Shown here in pieces: positions 8,097 through 15,013 of a stretch of DNA of 32,371 bases (the first letter of the stretch is position 1; every line of letters begins with the position of its first letter). The notes beneath the pieces were generated by a model that made no database searches, was not told where the DNA came from, and saw only the letters and a list, made by a program, of their open reading frames with translations. The position numbers and the translations under genes are program-made. The stretch spans positions 1-32,371 of the forward strand of contig DAKS01000048.1 in NCBI GenBank assembly GCA_002499195.1, written 5' to 3'. Source of the DNA: Euryarchaeota archaeon UBA443. Its GTDB lineage: Archaea > Thermoplasmatota > Poseidoniia > Poseidoniales > Poseidoniaceae.

Positions 8097-8504
8097 TCAA
8101 CTCCTATCCGCGGTCAATTTTTGCATTCGTAGCTTGTCCGTCTCATCGAGTTTAACGACGACGACGTTGGAGGCATGGACCGGGACTGCCTCTTCTTTAT
8201 TATCGGACTTGGATTGCTTTGCACCTTCGATGAGAATGCGGCCGTTTTTAGCATCAATACCGATAACTGGACCGGATAGTGGCTCAGCCTTTCGCTTACC
8301 ACCATGACGCTTACCACCGTGAGAGAAATCTCCACGGATTACGCGAACAGTATCGCCTGCACGAACGGTGACGGATCGAACTCCGGCGAATCTCTCATCA
8401 GGCTTGTCGAGTTGCAATCGTGCTGAAACTCGCTTACGCTTGGTGTGCATGGGGGCGTTATATTGCGCCTTTCGCTGCTTTCCTGGTTTTCTTGACTTTA
8501 CCAT
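8097..8504 (-). CDS. rpl24: ribosomal protein uL24
   Basis: Large-subunit assembly-initiating protein. KSRKPGKQRKAQYNAPMHTK at the N terminus and the KOW motif at about residues 45-75 (VRAGDTVRVIRGDF) identify it. The open frame continues upstream inside uL14, but the ATG at 8504 is eight bases after GAGG and matches the usual start. It has 135 residues, with a short lysine-rich insertion near IEGAKQSKSDNKEEA. Confidence 0.96.
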   Translation of the reverse strand: MVKSRKPGKQRKAQYNAPMHTKRKRVSARLQLDKPDERFAGVRSVTVRAGDTVRVIRGDFSHGGKRHGGKRKAEPLSGPVIGIDAKNGRILIEGAKQSKSDNKEEAVPVHASNVVVVKLDETDKLRMQKLTADRS

Positions 8505-8514
8505 TTTATTCACC

Positions 8515-8913
8515 TCATACGATTTGTTTCGCTGTTGCAGCGATACGAGGCCAGCGTTCTGCAGCCTCGCGAGATACAGGTCCCTTGATATCGGAACCTT
8601 GGACTTCACCTTTGATATTGGTGATCACACAAGCGTTGTCTTCGAATTGAACCCATGTACCATCTGCACGACGGAACGGACGACGCTGTCGAATGATGAC
8701 AGCGTTGAACATTTGACGGCGAGTATCTGGAGTACCTTTCTTGACCGAGACCTTGGTCATGTCACCAACGCCACCAGAAGGGTATCGACGCATGGTACCA
8801 CCGAGCTTGAGGACGTTCACGATTTGAACGATCTTTGCACCAGTATTGTCAGCGACGTGCAATCGAGCCATGGTTGGTAGACCACGGGTTTGCCGACCTG
8901 CAATTCCACGCAT
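8515..8913 (-). CDS. rpl14: ribosomal protein uL14
   Basis: Large-subunit protein at the subunit interface. The 132-residue chain has TRGLPTMARLHVADNTGAK and the DMTKVSVKKGTPDTRRQMF segment, as in archaeal uL14. The ATG lies nine bases after GGAGG and its stop is ten bases before uL24. The uS17 stop overlaps its start (TGATG). Confidence 0.97.
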   Translation of the reverse strand: MRGIAGRQTRGLPTMARLHVADNTGAKIVQIVNVLKLGGTMRRYPSGGVGDMTKVSVKKGTPDTRRQMFNAVIIRQRRPFRRADGTWVQFEDNACVITNIKGEVQGSDIKGPVSREAAERWPRIAATAKQIV

Positions 8914-9248
8914 CAGGCTTCACCTCCAGTCTTTTCGATAACACAGAATGAAACCGTCTTGGACAAAGGTCGGCATTCCATAACACGAACAGTGTCGCCG
9001 ATTTCGACTTCACCAATGCAACTTGGAAGATGTGCGCTGAGAGCACTTGTTCGCTTCTCGAATCGCTCGTACTTCTTCATGTATCGAACATTGTTTCGCT
9101 CGATGGTGATTGTCTTCTGCATACCAACGCCTGATACAACACCTTCGAACATTTGTCCACGCAAGCGCAAGCTTCCGTAGAATGGACAGTTCTCATCGCC
9201 ATCCCATTCACCAGTTGGTAGTTTAACGTCTATTCCAATCTCTCGCAT
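8913..9248 (-). CDS. rps17: ribosomal protein uS17
   Basis: Small-subunit protein that binds the 5' domain of 16S rRNA. DENCPFYGSLRLRGQMFEG is the archaeal signature, followed by the OB-fold ending in VEIGDTVRVMECRPLSKT. Two in-frame ATGs are present. That at 9254 is one base from GGAGG and overlaps the Rnp1 stop; that at 9248 is seven bases away and is preferred, giving 111 residues. Confidence 0.96.
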   Translation of the reverse strand: MREIGIDVKLPTGEWDGDENCPFYGSLRLRGQMFEGVVSGVGMQKTITIERNNVRYMKKYERFEKRTSALSAHLPSCIGEVEIGDTVRVMECRPLSKTVSFCVIEKTGGEA

Positions 9249-9250
9249 TT

Positions 9251-9508
9251 TCATGCCTCCTTGTAGTTGCGGCTCATTCGATCTTCGGGTCGTTGCCGCA
9301 AGGACAACCCAGATAGGACGGTAATTCCGTCGTTGAGTGTAAATTGAATCGCTGCCTTTCCGAAAACACGCTCTTGGCCGTTCTCGAGAATAGTCAACGT
9401 CTTTTGAGTCTCATCGATGACGTTTCCTGAACGTCCGACGAGTGTTGGATCTGTGGAGCCAACAACGGTCAACATTTGACCAATCCAGGTTGTGTTCATT
9501 TCCGTCAT
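9251..9508 (-). CDS. rnp1: RNase P protein component 1 (Rpp29/Pop4)
   Basis: Protein subunit of archaeal RNase P, which removes the 5' leaders of tRNA precursors. The 85 residues have the Sm-like beta-barrel pattern of Rpp29: IGQMLTVVGSTDPTLVGRSG, then VIDETQKTLTILENGQE and VFGKAAIQFTL. Its place between aIF1 and uS17 is the conserved archaeal order. The ATG directly abuts the aIF1 stop (TAA then ATG), eight bases after GAGG. Confidence 0.93.
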   Translation of the reverse strand: MTEMNTTWIGQMLTVVGSTDPTLVGRSGNVIDETQKTLTILENGQERVFGKAAIQFTLNDGITVLSGLSLRQRPEDRMSRNYKEA

Positions 9509-9808
9509 TTATCTCACCTCCACATTGAATCCATTGTTTCGTAGTACATTTGCTGCCTTCTTTTTGTGATCGCCTTGAAGTTCAATAACTCGACCTTTGA
9601 CAGTTCCTCCAGCAGCACATTTGTTCTTGAGTAATTTTGCTAATTCGTTGATGTCGATTGCGACGTCGTCAATTCCTTCCACCTTGGTTACGATTTTTCC
9701 GTATCTCCTTCTATCTGTGGATAAGATTGCTCGTTGTTGCTCCTTTGCAATTTCTTGGCAGATGCATAGTTCGTCTGGAAGACCGCATACACCACAAATT
9801 GCCGCCAT
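9509..9808 (-). CDS. translation initiation factor aIF1 (SUI1 family)
   Basis: Factor that binds the small subunit and controls start-codon selection. The N terminus has a small zinc-knuckle pattern (C5, C8, C15, C17 in ICGVCGLPDELCIC), then the SUI1 domain at about residues 35-99 (VTKVEGIDDVAIDINELAK, CAAGGTVKGRVIELQGDH). The 99 residues match archaeal aIF1. GAGG lies twelve bases before the ATG, longer than elsewhere in the operon. It is next to rnp1 as in many archaea. Confidence 0.95.
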   Translation of the reverse strand: MAAICGVCGLPDELCICQEIAKEQQRAILSTDRRRYGKIVTKVEGIDDVAIDINELAKLLKNKCAAGGTVKGRVIELQGDHKKKAANVLRNNGFNVEVR

Positions 9809-9832
9809 AGTCGTTCATCACCTCGTATTCAT

Positions 9833-10027
9833 TCAGTTGTTCCCTAGATAGGATTTAATTCGTGCAATACTCCGTCGAGTAGCCTTGTAAGCACCCATAT
9901 TGGATGGAGTACCACCAAGCGCTTTCTCGGCTTGAAGTTGGAGAAGTTCGTCTTGCAGTTCAACCAGGCGGGCCTCAAGGGCTTCACGGCTCATTGCTGC
10001 GATGTCACGGTTTCGGACGTAGCTCAT
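9833..10027 (-). CDS. rpl29: ribosomal protein uL29
   Basis: Large-subunit protein at the exit tunnel. The short (64-residue) helical hairpin, with SREALEARLVELQDELLQLQ and the C-terminal ARIKSYLGNN, fits uL29. Start and uS3 stop overlap as ATGA. It is followed by aIF1 after 24 bases. Confidence 0.96.
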   Translation of the reverse strand: MSYVRNRDIAAMSREALEARLVELQDELLQLQAEKALGGTPSNMGAYKATRRSIARIKSYLGNN

Positions 10028-10707
10028 TCAACGACCTCCTCAGGAGTTGCTTCGCCTTCTTCTTCAGCAGCTTCTTCTCGAATCTTCAATTCTTCATCGG
10101 AGAAGATAGAGATTTCGTGTGGAAGGCGAGTGTTGGCTCGCATGATTTCAACAGTAACACCGATAGTTCCGAGTTTACGGACTGCAACAGCGTATCCCTT
10201 GTCCATGTGCTGAAGTGCAGTTTCACCACAGTACTTGACGTGACCCATAATAAATTTCTGAGTTCGGTTTCGTGAACCTGTGAGTTTACCTGCTACGGTG
10301 ACGATAACGCCACGAGCACCAGCGTTCATGATATTCTCTGCTGCACTGTTTCCAGCACGGCGGTAGTACCATCCACGCTCTAGTGCGGATGCGATCTTCT
10401 CAGCCATGACTTGAGCGTTCAATGTTGAATCAGATGACTTGATCTCTTCGACCTTGAGTTGAGGTTCGAACAAGTCGAACTCACTCTTCAATCGGCTTTC
10501 AAGTTCCTTGATGATCTTTCCTTTACGTCCGATAACGAGACCTGGTCGTTCTGCGTGAACAGTGACTTCGGTACCGTTTGGGGTACGCTTAATGTCCAAT
10601 CCGCCAAAGCCTGAGCGCTTGGTATTCTTCATCAAGAATTCCTTGACGAGATGACGCTCGACATTTCGGTTGACAATTGCTTTGATTGTACTCTTCTTAC
10701 CTGCCAT
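10024..10707 (-). CDS. rps3: ribosomal protein uS3
   Basis: Small-subunit protein at the mRNA entry site. A type II KH domain lies at about residues 20-95 with the GxxG loop GRKG at 60-63 (GLVIGRKGKIIKELESRL), followed by the uS3 C-terminal domain. The tail is acidic (EEAAEEEGEATPEEVVE). The ATG lies nine bases after GAGG; the stop overlaps uL29. Confidence 0.97.
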   Translation of the reverse strand: MAGKKSTIKAIVNRNVERHLVKEFLMKNTKRSGFGGLDIKRTPNGTEVTVHAERPGLVIGRKGKIIKELESRLKSEFDLFEPQLKVEEIKSSDSTLNAQVMAEKIASALERGWYYRRAGNSAAENIMNAGARGVIVTVAGKLTGSRNRTQKFIMGHVKYCGETALQHMDKGYAVAVRKLGTIGVTVEIMRANTRLPHEISIFSDEELKIREEAAEEEGEATPEEVVE

Positions 10708-10718
10708 AATCGTTCACC

Positions 10719-11318
10719 TCAGAAGTCATCCTCCAACTCATCGTCGGTTGCGGTGAAGTCTTCGAGGAAAATCTCGAGGTTCACCTGGTAGTGGTTGCTT
10801 GGCGTTGCACGTCCACGAGCACGTGGAATCCATCCTCGGCGGATTTGTCCACGGTGTGCGGCAACGTGTGTGATTTCCATATCTTCTGGTTCAACGTCAT
10901 CGTATTGGTGACGAGCGTTTTCCATTGCACTCTGGATGAGTTTGATGAAAGCACGGCTAGCCTTGACCGGGTATCGGCCAGGTCCGACCTTACCCTTTCG
11001 GTGTCCAACCATAGAAGGGCCTGATCGCTTTCGTCGCTTGTTACCACTACCCAATCGGTATGGGACTGCGGTTGCCTTTCGACGGATGTCTGCACGGTCA
11101 GAGTCGATGAGAAGTACTTCATTGAGGTAGTTGATCGCGTTTCCAGCGGTCATACCCTTGATAGCACGAGCGACTTCGAAACAGTGCTTGACGTGCATGT
11201 CAGCATTGACTGCACGAGCTGTTGCGAGTCGGCTTCCTTGGAGAAGTTGTGTGTAACCACGTTGTGGGAGTTGTCGACGCTTTGTTCGACGGTCCATGTT
11301 TCGCTTGTTGCTCATCAT
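10719..11318 (-). CDS. rpl22: ribosomal protein uL22
   Basis: Large-subunit protein lining the exit tunnel. VKHCFEVARAIKGMTAGNAI and the GRYPVKASRAFIKLIQSA stretch are archaeal signatures; the tail is acidic. The longest frame would begin at a GTG that is part of the ribosome-binding GAGGTG, so it is rejected. Two tandem ATGs at 11318 and 11315 are five and eight bases from GAGG; either is possible (199 or 198 residues). Confidence 0.95.
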   Translation of the reverse strand: MMSNKRNMDRRTKRRQLPQRGYTQLLQGSRLATARAVNADMHVKHCFEVARAIKGMTAGNAINYLNEVLLIDSDRADIRRKATAVPYRLGSGNKRRKRSGPSMVGHRKGKVGPGRYPVKASRAFIKLIQSAMENARHQYDDVEPEDMEITHVAAHRGQIRRGWIPRARGRATPSNHYQVNLEIFLEDFTATDDELEDDF

Positions 11319-11325
11319 CTTCACC

Positions 11326-11817
11326 TCACTTCAATGGTACGTGCTTCGATGAACGGGTAGCACCAACACCCGGCCCACTGTGGGCAACTCCTCTTCGAGT
11401 GATTGCAAATTCACCAAGATAGTGACCAATCATTTCAGGCTTAATATCGATCTCAACAAAGTTTTGACCGTTGTGGACTGCGATGGTCTTTCCAACGAAT
11501 TCAGGGAGAATTGGCATATCACGTCGATGTGTACGAATCATGTTCGACTTACTTCGCTTAACACGGTCGATGAACTTCTGATTCTGTTCGGATAGACCAC
11601 GAACGATTGAGCGTCGAACACGAGCAGGGAGAAGGCGAGCAAGGTACTCATCCGCTCCTTCTTCAGGGAACATAGGCATGTTGACCAGTGTTTCAATATC
11701 GTATCCACGGTATGTGAATTCCTTCTTTTGACGAGCCGTTGTCGTTGAAAGTCGCTTACGTGCCTTTCTTCGACTGGCCTTTGGGGTCATGAATGACTTC
11801 TTCTTCTTACGTCCCAT
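11326..11817 (-). CDS. rps19: ribosomal protein uS19
   Basis: Small-subunit head protein. The universal block IRTHRRDMPILPEFVGKTIA and the C-terminal GEFAITRRGVAHSGPGVGAT followed by SSKHVPLK are diagnostic. At 163 residues it is somewhat longer than typical archaeal uS19 because of a lysine-rich N terminus (GRKKKKSF). GAGG lies nine bases upstream of the ATG. Confidence 0.97.
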   Translation of the reverse strand: MGRKKKKSFMTPKASRRKARKRLSTTTARQKKEFTYRGYDIETLVNMPMFPEEGADEYLARLLPARVRRSIVRGLSEQNQKFIDRVKRSKSNMIRTHRRDMPILPEFVGKTIAVHNGQNFVEIDIKPEMIGHYLGEFAITRRGVAHSGPGVGATRSSKHVPLK

Positions 11818-11828
11818 ACATCAACACC

Positions 11829-12545
11829 TCATACTCGCTTGCCGCGACCTCGGCCCGTGCGGCGTGGGGCAATCAATCCAACCTTGGCACCAGGAGGTGT
11901 GCTTCGAGCAACCGAGTTTGGTCCGTGGACAGCTTGGTGGTTTCCACCACCATGCGGGTGATCCACAGGGTTCATGGCAACACCGCTAACATGCGGGAAT
12001 AGTTTACCACGAGCCTTAGCCTTGTAGTGAGCTGCACCTGCAGTTCGCAGTGGCATCTCATCACGACCATGACCAGCGAGCACACCGATAGTGGCTCGAC
12101 AGTTACCAGAAAGTTCCTTGAGGGAACCGGATGGCATTCGAATACGGACCTTATCACCAATTTTGGCTTCAACAACACATGAATTTCCAGCGGAACGGGC
12201 AACTTTGCCACCATCACCAGGTCTAATTTCGACATTGTTGATGGCGGTTCCTTCAGGAATTTCAGACAATAGAGTGATGTTACCTGGCCTCAATGAGACA
12301 TTGTCTCCGATGGCGATTTGGCTACCGATTGAAAGACCTTCTGTTGCAACGACAAGAGTGGTGTCACCATCTGGCAACTTAACACGAGCCAATGGTGCTG
12401 TGTGGACCGGTGAGTGAACCAATTCAGTAACTTCACCAACCACGTCCATTTCTCGTGGCATTCTGTTTGCACCAGGGAATCGGTGGCTAGACACACGATA
12501 CCGTGGCGATGATCCTTTGCGCTGTGCACGAATTCTCTTACCCAT
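11829..12545 (-). CDS. rpl2: ribosomal protein uL2
   Basis: Large-subunit protein required for peptidyl transferase assembly and subunit joining. RIRAQRKGSSPRYRVSSHRF opens the chain. The conserved NPVDHPHGGG (HPHGGG at 196-201) near the C terminus contains the histidine known to be important in the family. The 238 residues match archaeal uL2. GAGG is nine bases before the ATG. Confidence 0.98.
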   Translation of the reverse strand: MGKRIRAQRKGSSPRYRVSSHRFPGANRMPREMDVVGEVTELVHSPVHTAPLARVKLPDGDTTLVVATEGLSIGSQIAIGDNVSLRPGNITLLSEIPEGTAINNVEIRPGDGGKVARSAGNSCVVEAKIGDKVRIRMPSGSLKELSGNCRATIGVLAGHGRDEMPLRTAGAAHYKAKARGKLFPHVSGVAMNPVDHPHGGGNHQAVHGPNSVARSTPPGAKVGLIAPRRTGRGRGKRV

Positions 12546-12556
12546 AATTCCTCACC

Positions 12557-12814
12557 TCATAGAGCTCCTAGACGCATTGCGGCGTCTTCTGCGTCGTAGC
12601 CTTCTGCCAATCGTACGCTTGCATGCTTTCCATGCTTGGTATTGCGAACGTTGACGGATGCGACCTCAACTTCGAAAATAGTTTCAACCGCTCGAGCGAT
12701 TTGCTTCTTGGTAGCAGCTCGTCGAACGATGAACTCAAGTCGATTCTGTGTTGTACGTGCTTCCATGGTCTTCTCAGTCAACCATGGCATGATGATAACG
12801 TCGTATGCATCCAT
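12557..12814 (-). CDS. rpl23: ribosomal protein uL23
   Basis: Large-subunit protein at the tunnel exit, the docking point for signal recognition particle and SecY. The 85-residue chain has PWLTEKTMEARTTQNRLEFI and the VETIFEVEVASVNVRNTKHG core. The ATG is seven bases after GAGG; uL4 ends ten bases upstream. Confidence 0.97.
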   Translation of the reverse strand: MDAYDVIIMPWLTEKTMEARTTQNRLEFIVRRAATKKQIARAVETIFEVEVASVNVRNTKHGKHASVRLAEGYDAEDAAMRLGAL

Positions 12815-12823
12815 GATATCACC

Positions 12824-13705
12824 TCAGTTGAGAGCCTCCACAGCATCTTTGGTAAAGACGGTCAAACGACCGACATCGCCACCAGGGGCGAGGTCTTCAG
12901 CGCTGAGGTCCTTTGCAGCGACAACGTCGACACCAGGAAGGTTACGAGCAGCGTGTGCAAGACCGGACTTTTCCTTAACAACAAGAAGTACGGACTTTGG
13001 CGTCTTGTGAACACGGCCACGCATAGTTGCCTTACCAGCACGAATCTTTCGGTTGGAACGAGCACGATGAAGATCGTGTCCAAGTCCAAGTTCGTTGAAT
13101 ATTGCAATGACCTTACGAGTGGCTGAACCGTGGTTGAACGCCTCGATGTTGTACTCTTCGGTCTTTCCATCAACGGTTTCGGTATAGTTACCAAGAACGA
13201 TTGGTAGATGTTCGACAGACTCGTCGAGTTGATGTCCACGAGCCATAACAAGTTCCATGTCAACGGTTGCTGAAAGTGCAGCATCTCGAGCCATGCGACG
13301 TTGCTTGGAGTTGAATTTACGAGACCAGTCCTTCTCGACCTTTGGCCCATGTGCACGGCGTCCACCAAGAGTGTGTGGGTTTTGTGCAGCACGACGTTGC
13401 CCGGTTCGACGCATGATACGAGAGACACCTCGTCCCTTGCCCCACCATTCGACGGAGTGCTTCATACCAGCCATAGGACGGCGCTTTCCGACATGTCGGC
13501 GAGAACCGTAGGCTTGACGACGGTTTGCTCGGCTCGATGCAACTGCATCGCGAACGAGGTCTTCGCGTACGGATTGGTTGAATGATTCAGGAAGGGTTAC
13601 CTTCGATCCATCTTCGACAGTAATCTCAAAGACGCTTTGAAGACGACCTGCATCCATCTCATCTTGTGTGATGTTGTTACTGATGTTCTTGACGGCTACC
13701 TTCAT
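12824..13705 (-). CDS. rpl4: ribosomal protein uL4
   Basis: Large-subunit protein whose long loop reaches the exit tunnel. The loop is clear (MKHSVEWWGKGRGVSRIMRR, then RAAQNPHTLGGRRAHGP), followed by the globular domain ending DVVAAKDLSAEDLAPGGDVG. At 293 residues it is longer than the usual 250 or so, partly from an insert around NYTETVDGKTEEYNIEAFNH. The ATG follows the uL3 stop by two bases. Confidence 0.97.
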   Translation of the reverse strand: MKVAVKNISNNITQDEMDAGRLQSVFEITVEDGSKVTLPESFNQSVREDLVRDAVASSRANRRQAYGSRRHVGKRRPMAGMKHSVEWWGKGRGVSRIMRRTGQRRAAQNPHTLGGRRAHGPKVEKDWSRKFNSKQRRMARDAALSATVDMELVMARGHQLDESVEHLPIVLGNYTETVDGKTEEYNIEAFNHGSATRKVIAIFNELGLGHDLHRARSNRKIRAGKATMRGRVHKTPKSVLLVVKEKSGLAHAARNLPGVDVVAAKDLSAEDLAPGGDVGRLTVFTKDAVEALN

Positions 13706-13707
13706 CT

Positions 13708-14724
13708 TCAGGCCCCCTGCTTGCTACGTGTACTTACGTAGGTGATTTCGTATGGTTGTGGTTCTTCGTTGGAACGAATCGCATCACGGAATCGAATCAA
13801 TCGCTTGGCAGGTCCTGGGACGCTACCCTTAACGAGAATGTAATCGGAGTTGACTTCACCATAGTGGAGGAATCCACCTGCTGGTGTAATCGTGTGTTCT
13901 TCTGGGTTTGCAACTCGAAGAATTCGCTTGTTGAACTCAGTTCTTTGGTGGTATCCAGTTTGTCCACCTTGACGGATTGTCTTACGGACATATCCAGTAC
14001 CGAAGTCACCCATGTTTCCGTGTTGTCGGCGCTTCTTGGAGTTCTTGTGTGATTGTAGCTTACCACCAAATCTTCGGATAACACCTTGCCATCCGTATCC
14101 CTTGGTAACTGCGACAATATCTGTCATTGCGCCTTCTTCGAAAGCATCAGCAAAGGAAACCTCGTCACCGAGGCGCTCTTGTGCGAAAGCGAGTTGATCG
14201 CTTGTAGCACCGCCATCGAGACCAACTTCCATGACCTCAGGAACCTTGGATGGTGAACCAGAAACATTGGAAGGTTGTGTTGCGACAATAAGACGTACTT
14301 CGCATAGATCTTGCTTTCCAAGGTTCTCAAAGTGCTTATCTGCATCGTGACTCTTGCGATTCGATACGCGGTCAAAGACTTCAGGGAATGATTCTGTAAG
14401 TGTTTCAGTGTCGACCCAAACCTCTCCAGCGGCTTGCTTGCCGTAAGGAGTCATTCTGTATCCACGAACGCCGAGAATGCGCATCTTTGGCACTTCGACA
14501 ACGGTTACAGGAATTCGGATCTCTTGGCCGGCACTGGTCGATCGTGGATTAAGGTCGCGAGCAAGAACGTGAGTCATTCCTGCCTTCCAACCTGCAAATC
14601 CTTGCATTCGTACTTCGCTTGCGTCACTGGTCGGCCATGACTTAACGTGACCAAACGGTCGGTTAGCCCGCTTGCGCGGACTGAACGCCATGCTACCTCG
14701 ACGTGGGTGGTTTCTTTTTGCCAT
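13708..14724 (-). CDS. rpl3: ribosomal protein uL3, first gene of the superoperon
   Basis: Large-subunit assembly-initiator protein. AKRNHPRRGSMAFSPRKRAN at the start and the KTIRQGGQTGYHQRTEFNKR block are archaeal uL3 signatures. The frame extends five codons upstream, but the first of these is the ATG that carries the ribosome site itself (ATGGAGGAG). The ATG at 14724 is eight bases from GGAGG and gives 338 residues. It is the promoter-proximal gene of the 25-gene block. Confidence 0.97.
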   Translation of the reverse strand: MAKRNHPRRGSMAFSPRKRANRPFGHVKSWPTSDASEVRMQGFAGWKAGMTHVLARDLNPRSTSAGQEIRIPVTVVEVPKMRILGVRGYRMTPYGKQAAGEVWVDTETLTESFPEVFDRVSNRKSHDADKHFENLGKQDLCEVRLIVATQPSNVSGSPSKVPEVMEVGLDGGATSDQLAFAQERLGDEVSFADAFEEGAMTDIVAVTKGYGWQGVIRRFGGKLQSHKNSKKRRQHGNMGDFGTGYVRKTIRQGGQTGYHQRTEFNKRILRVANPEEHTITPAGGFLHYGEVNSDYILVKGSVPGPAKRLIRFRDAIRSNEEPQPYEITYVSTRSKQGA

Positions 14725-14739
14725 TTTGGGCTCCTCCAT

Positions 14740-14893
14740 TATTCTACAACACAGAGGCTCCGTAGAGCGTGCGAGGGCTCTTCAGGCCGGGAGTAGCCGT
14801 GACACAGAGCGCCATTTCCACGAGCGGGAAACGGTGCCAGCGGGTTCCATTCGGATTGCCCAACGTGTCTGGCTGCTCACCCTTAGAGCAACC
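14740..14893 (-). other. GC-rich structured leader upstream of uL3
   Basis: On the minus strand this stretch is clearly richer in G and C than its surroundings and has strong hairpins. One, at 14871-14893, is a perfect 8-bp stem (GGTTGCTC with GAGCAGCC) and a seven-base loop. A second, at about 14814-14836, is CCGTTTCC with GGAAATGG (8 bp, one G-U) and a seven-base loop. Further pairing (GACAC/GTGTC, GGCT/AGCC) is possible. It could be the 5' leader of the ribosomal operon, with a regulatory role, or a separate small RNA. It does not match the conserved cores of 5S rRNA, SRP RNA or RNase P RNA that I know. Confidence 0.45.
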
Positions 14894-14908
14894 TTCCGAC
14901 TTTCCACC

Positions 14909-14916
14909 CATATATG
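14909..14916 (-). promoter_or_regulatory. TATA box, putative promoter of the ribosomal superoperon
   Basis: The palindrome CATATATG lies about 190 bases upstream of uL3. By normal archaeal spacing it predicts a start near 14886, giving a leader of about 160 bases. Because it is symmetric it could also serve the divergent helicase gene, whose ATG would then have a leader of about 76 bases. Inferred from sequence only. Confidence 0.45.
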
Positions 14917-15013
14917 AGTAGTTCGGTGTTTGAACCAACCCAAATACAACGACGTCGGCTCGTTTTGGCCATTGCACATCATCCTTTTGAACCCTCGACT
15001 TTTTCATTGAATC

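Noticed and set aside
14740..14893. uL3 leader as 5S rRNA, SRP RNA or RNase P RNA
   Set aside because: The conserved cores of these RNAs that I know are not present; one GGAAAGTC-like string alone is not enough for RNase P RNA.
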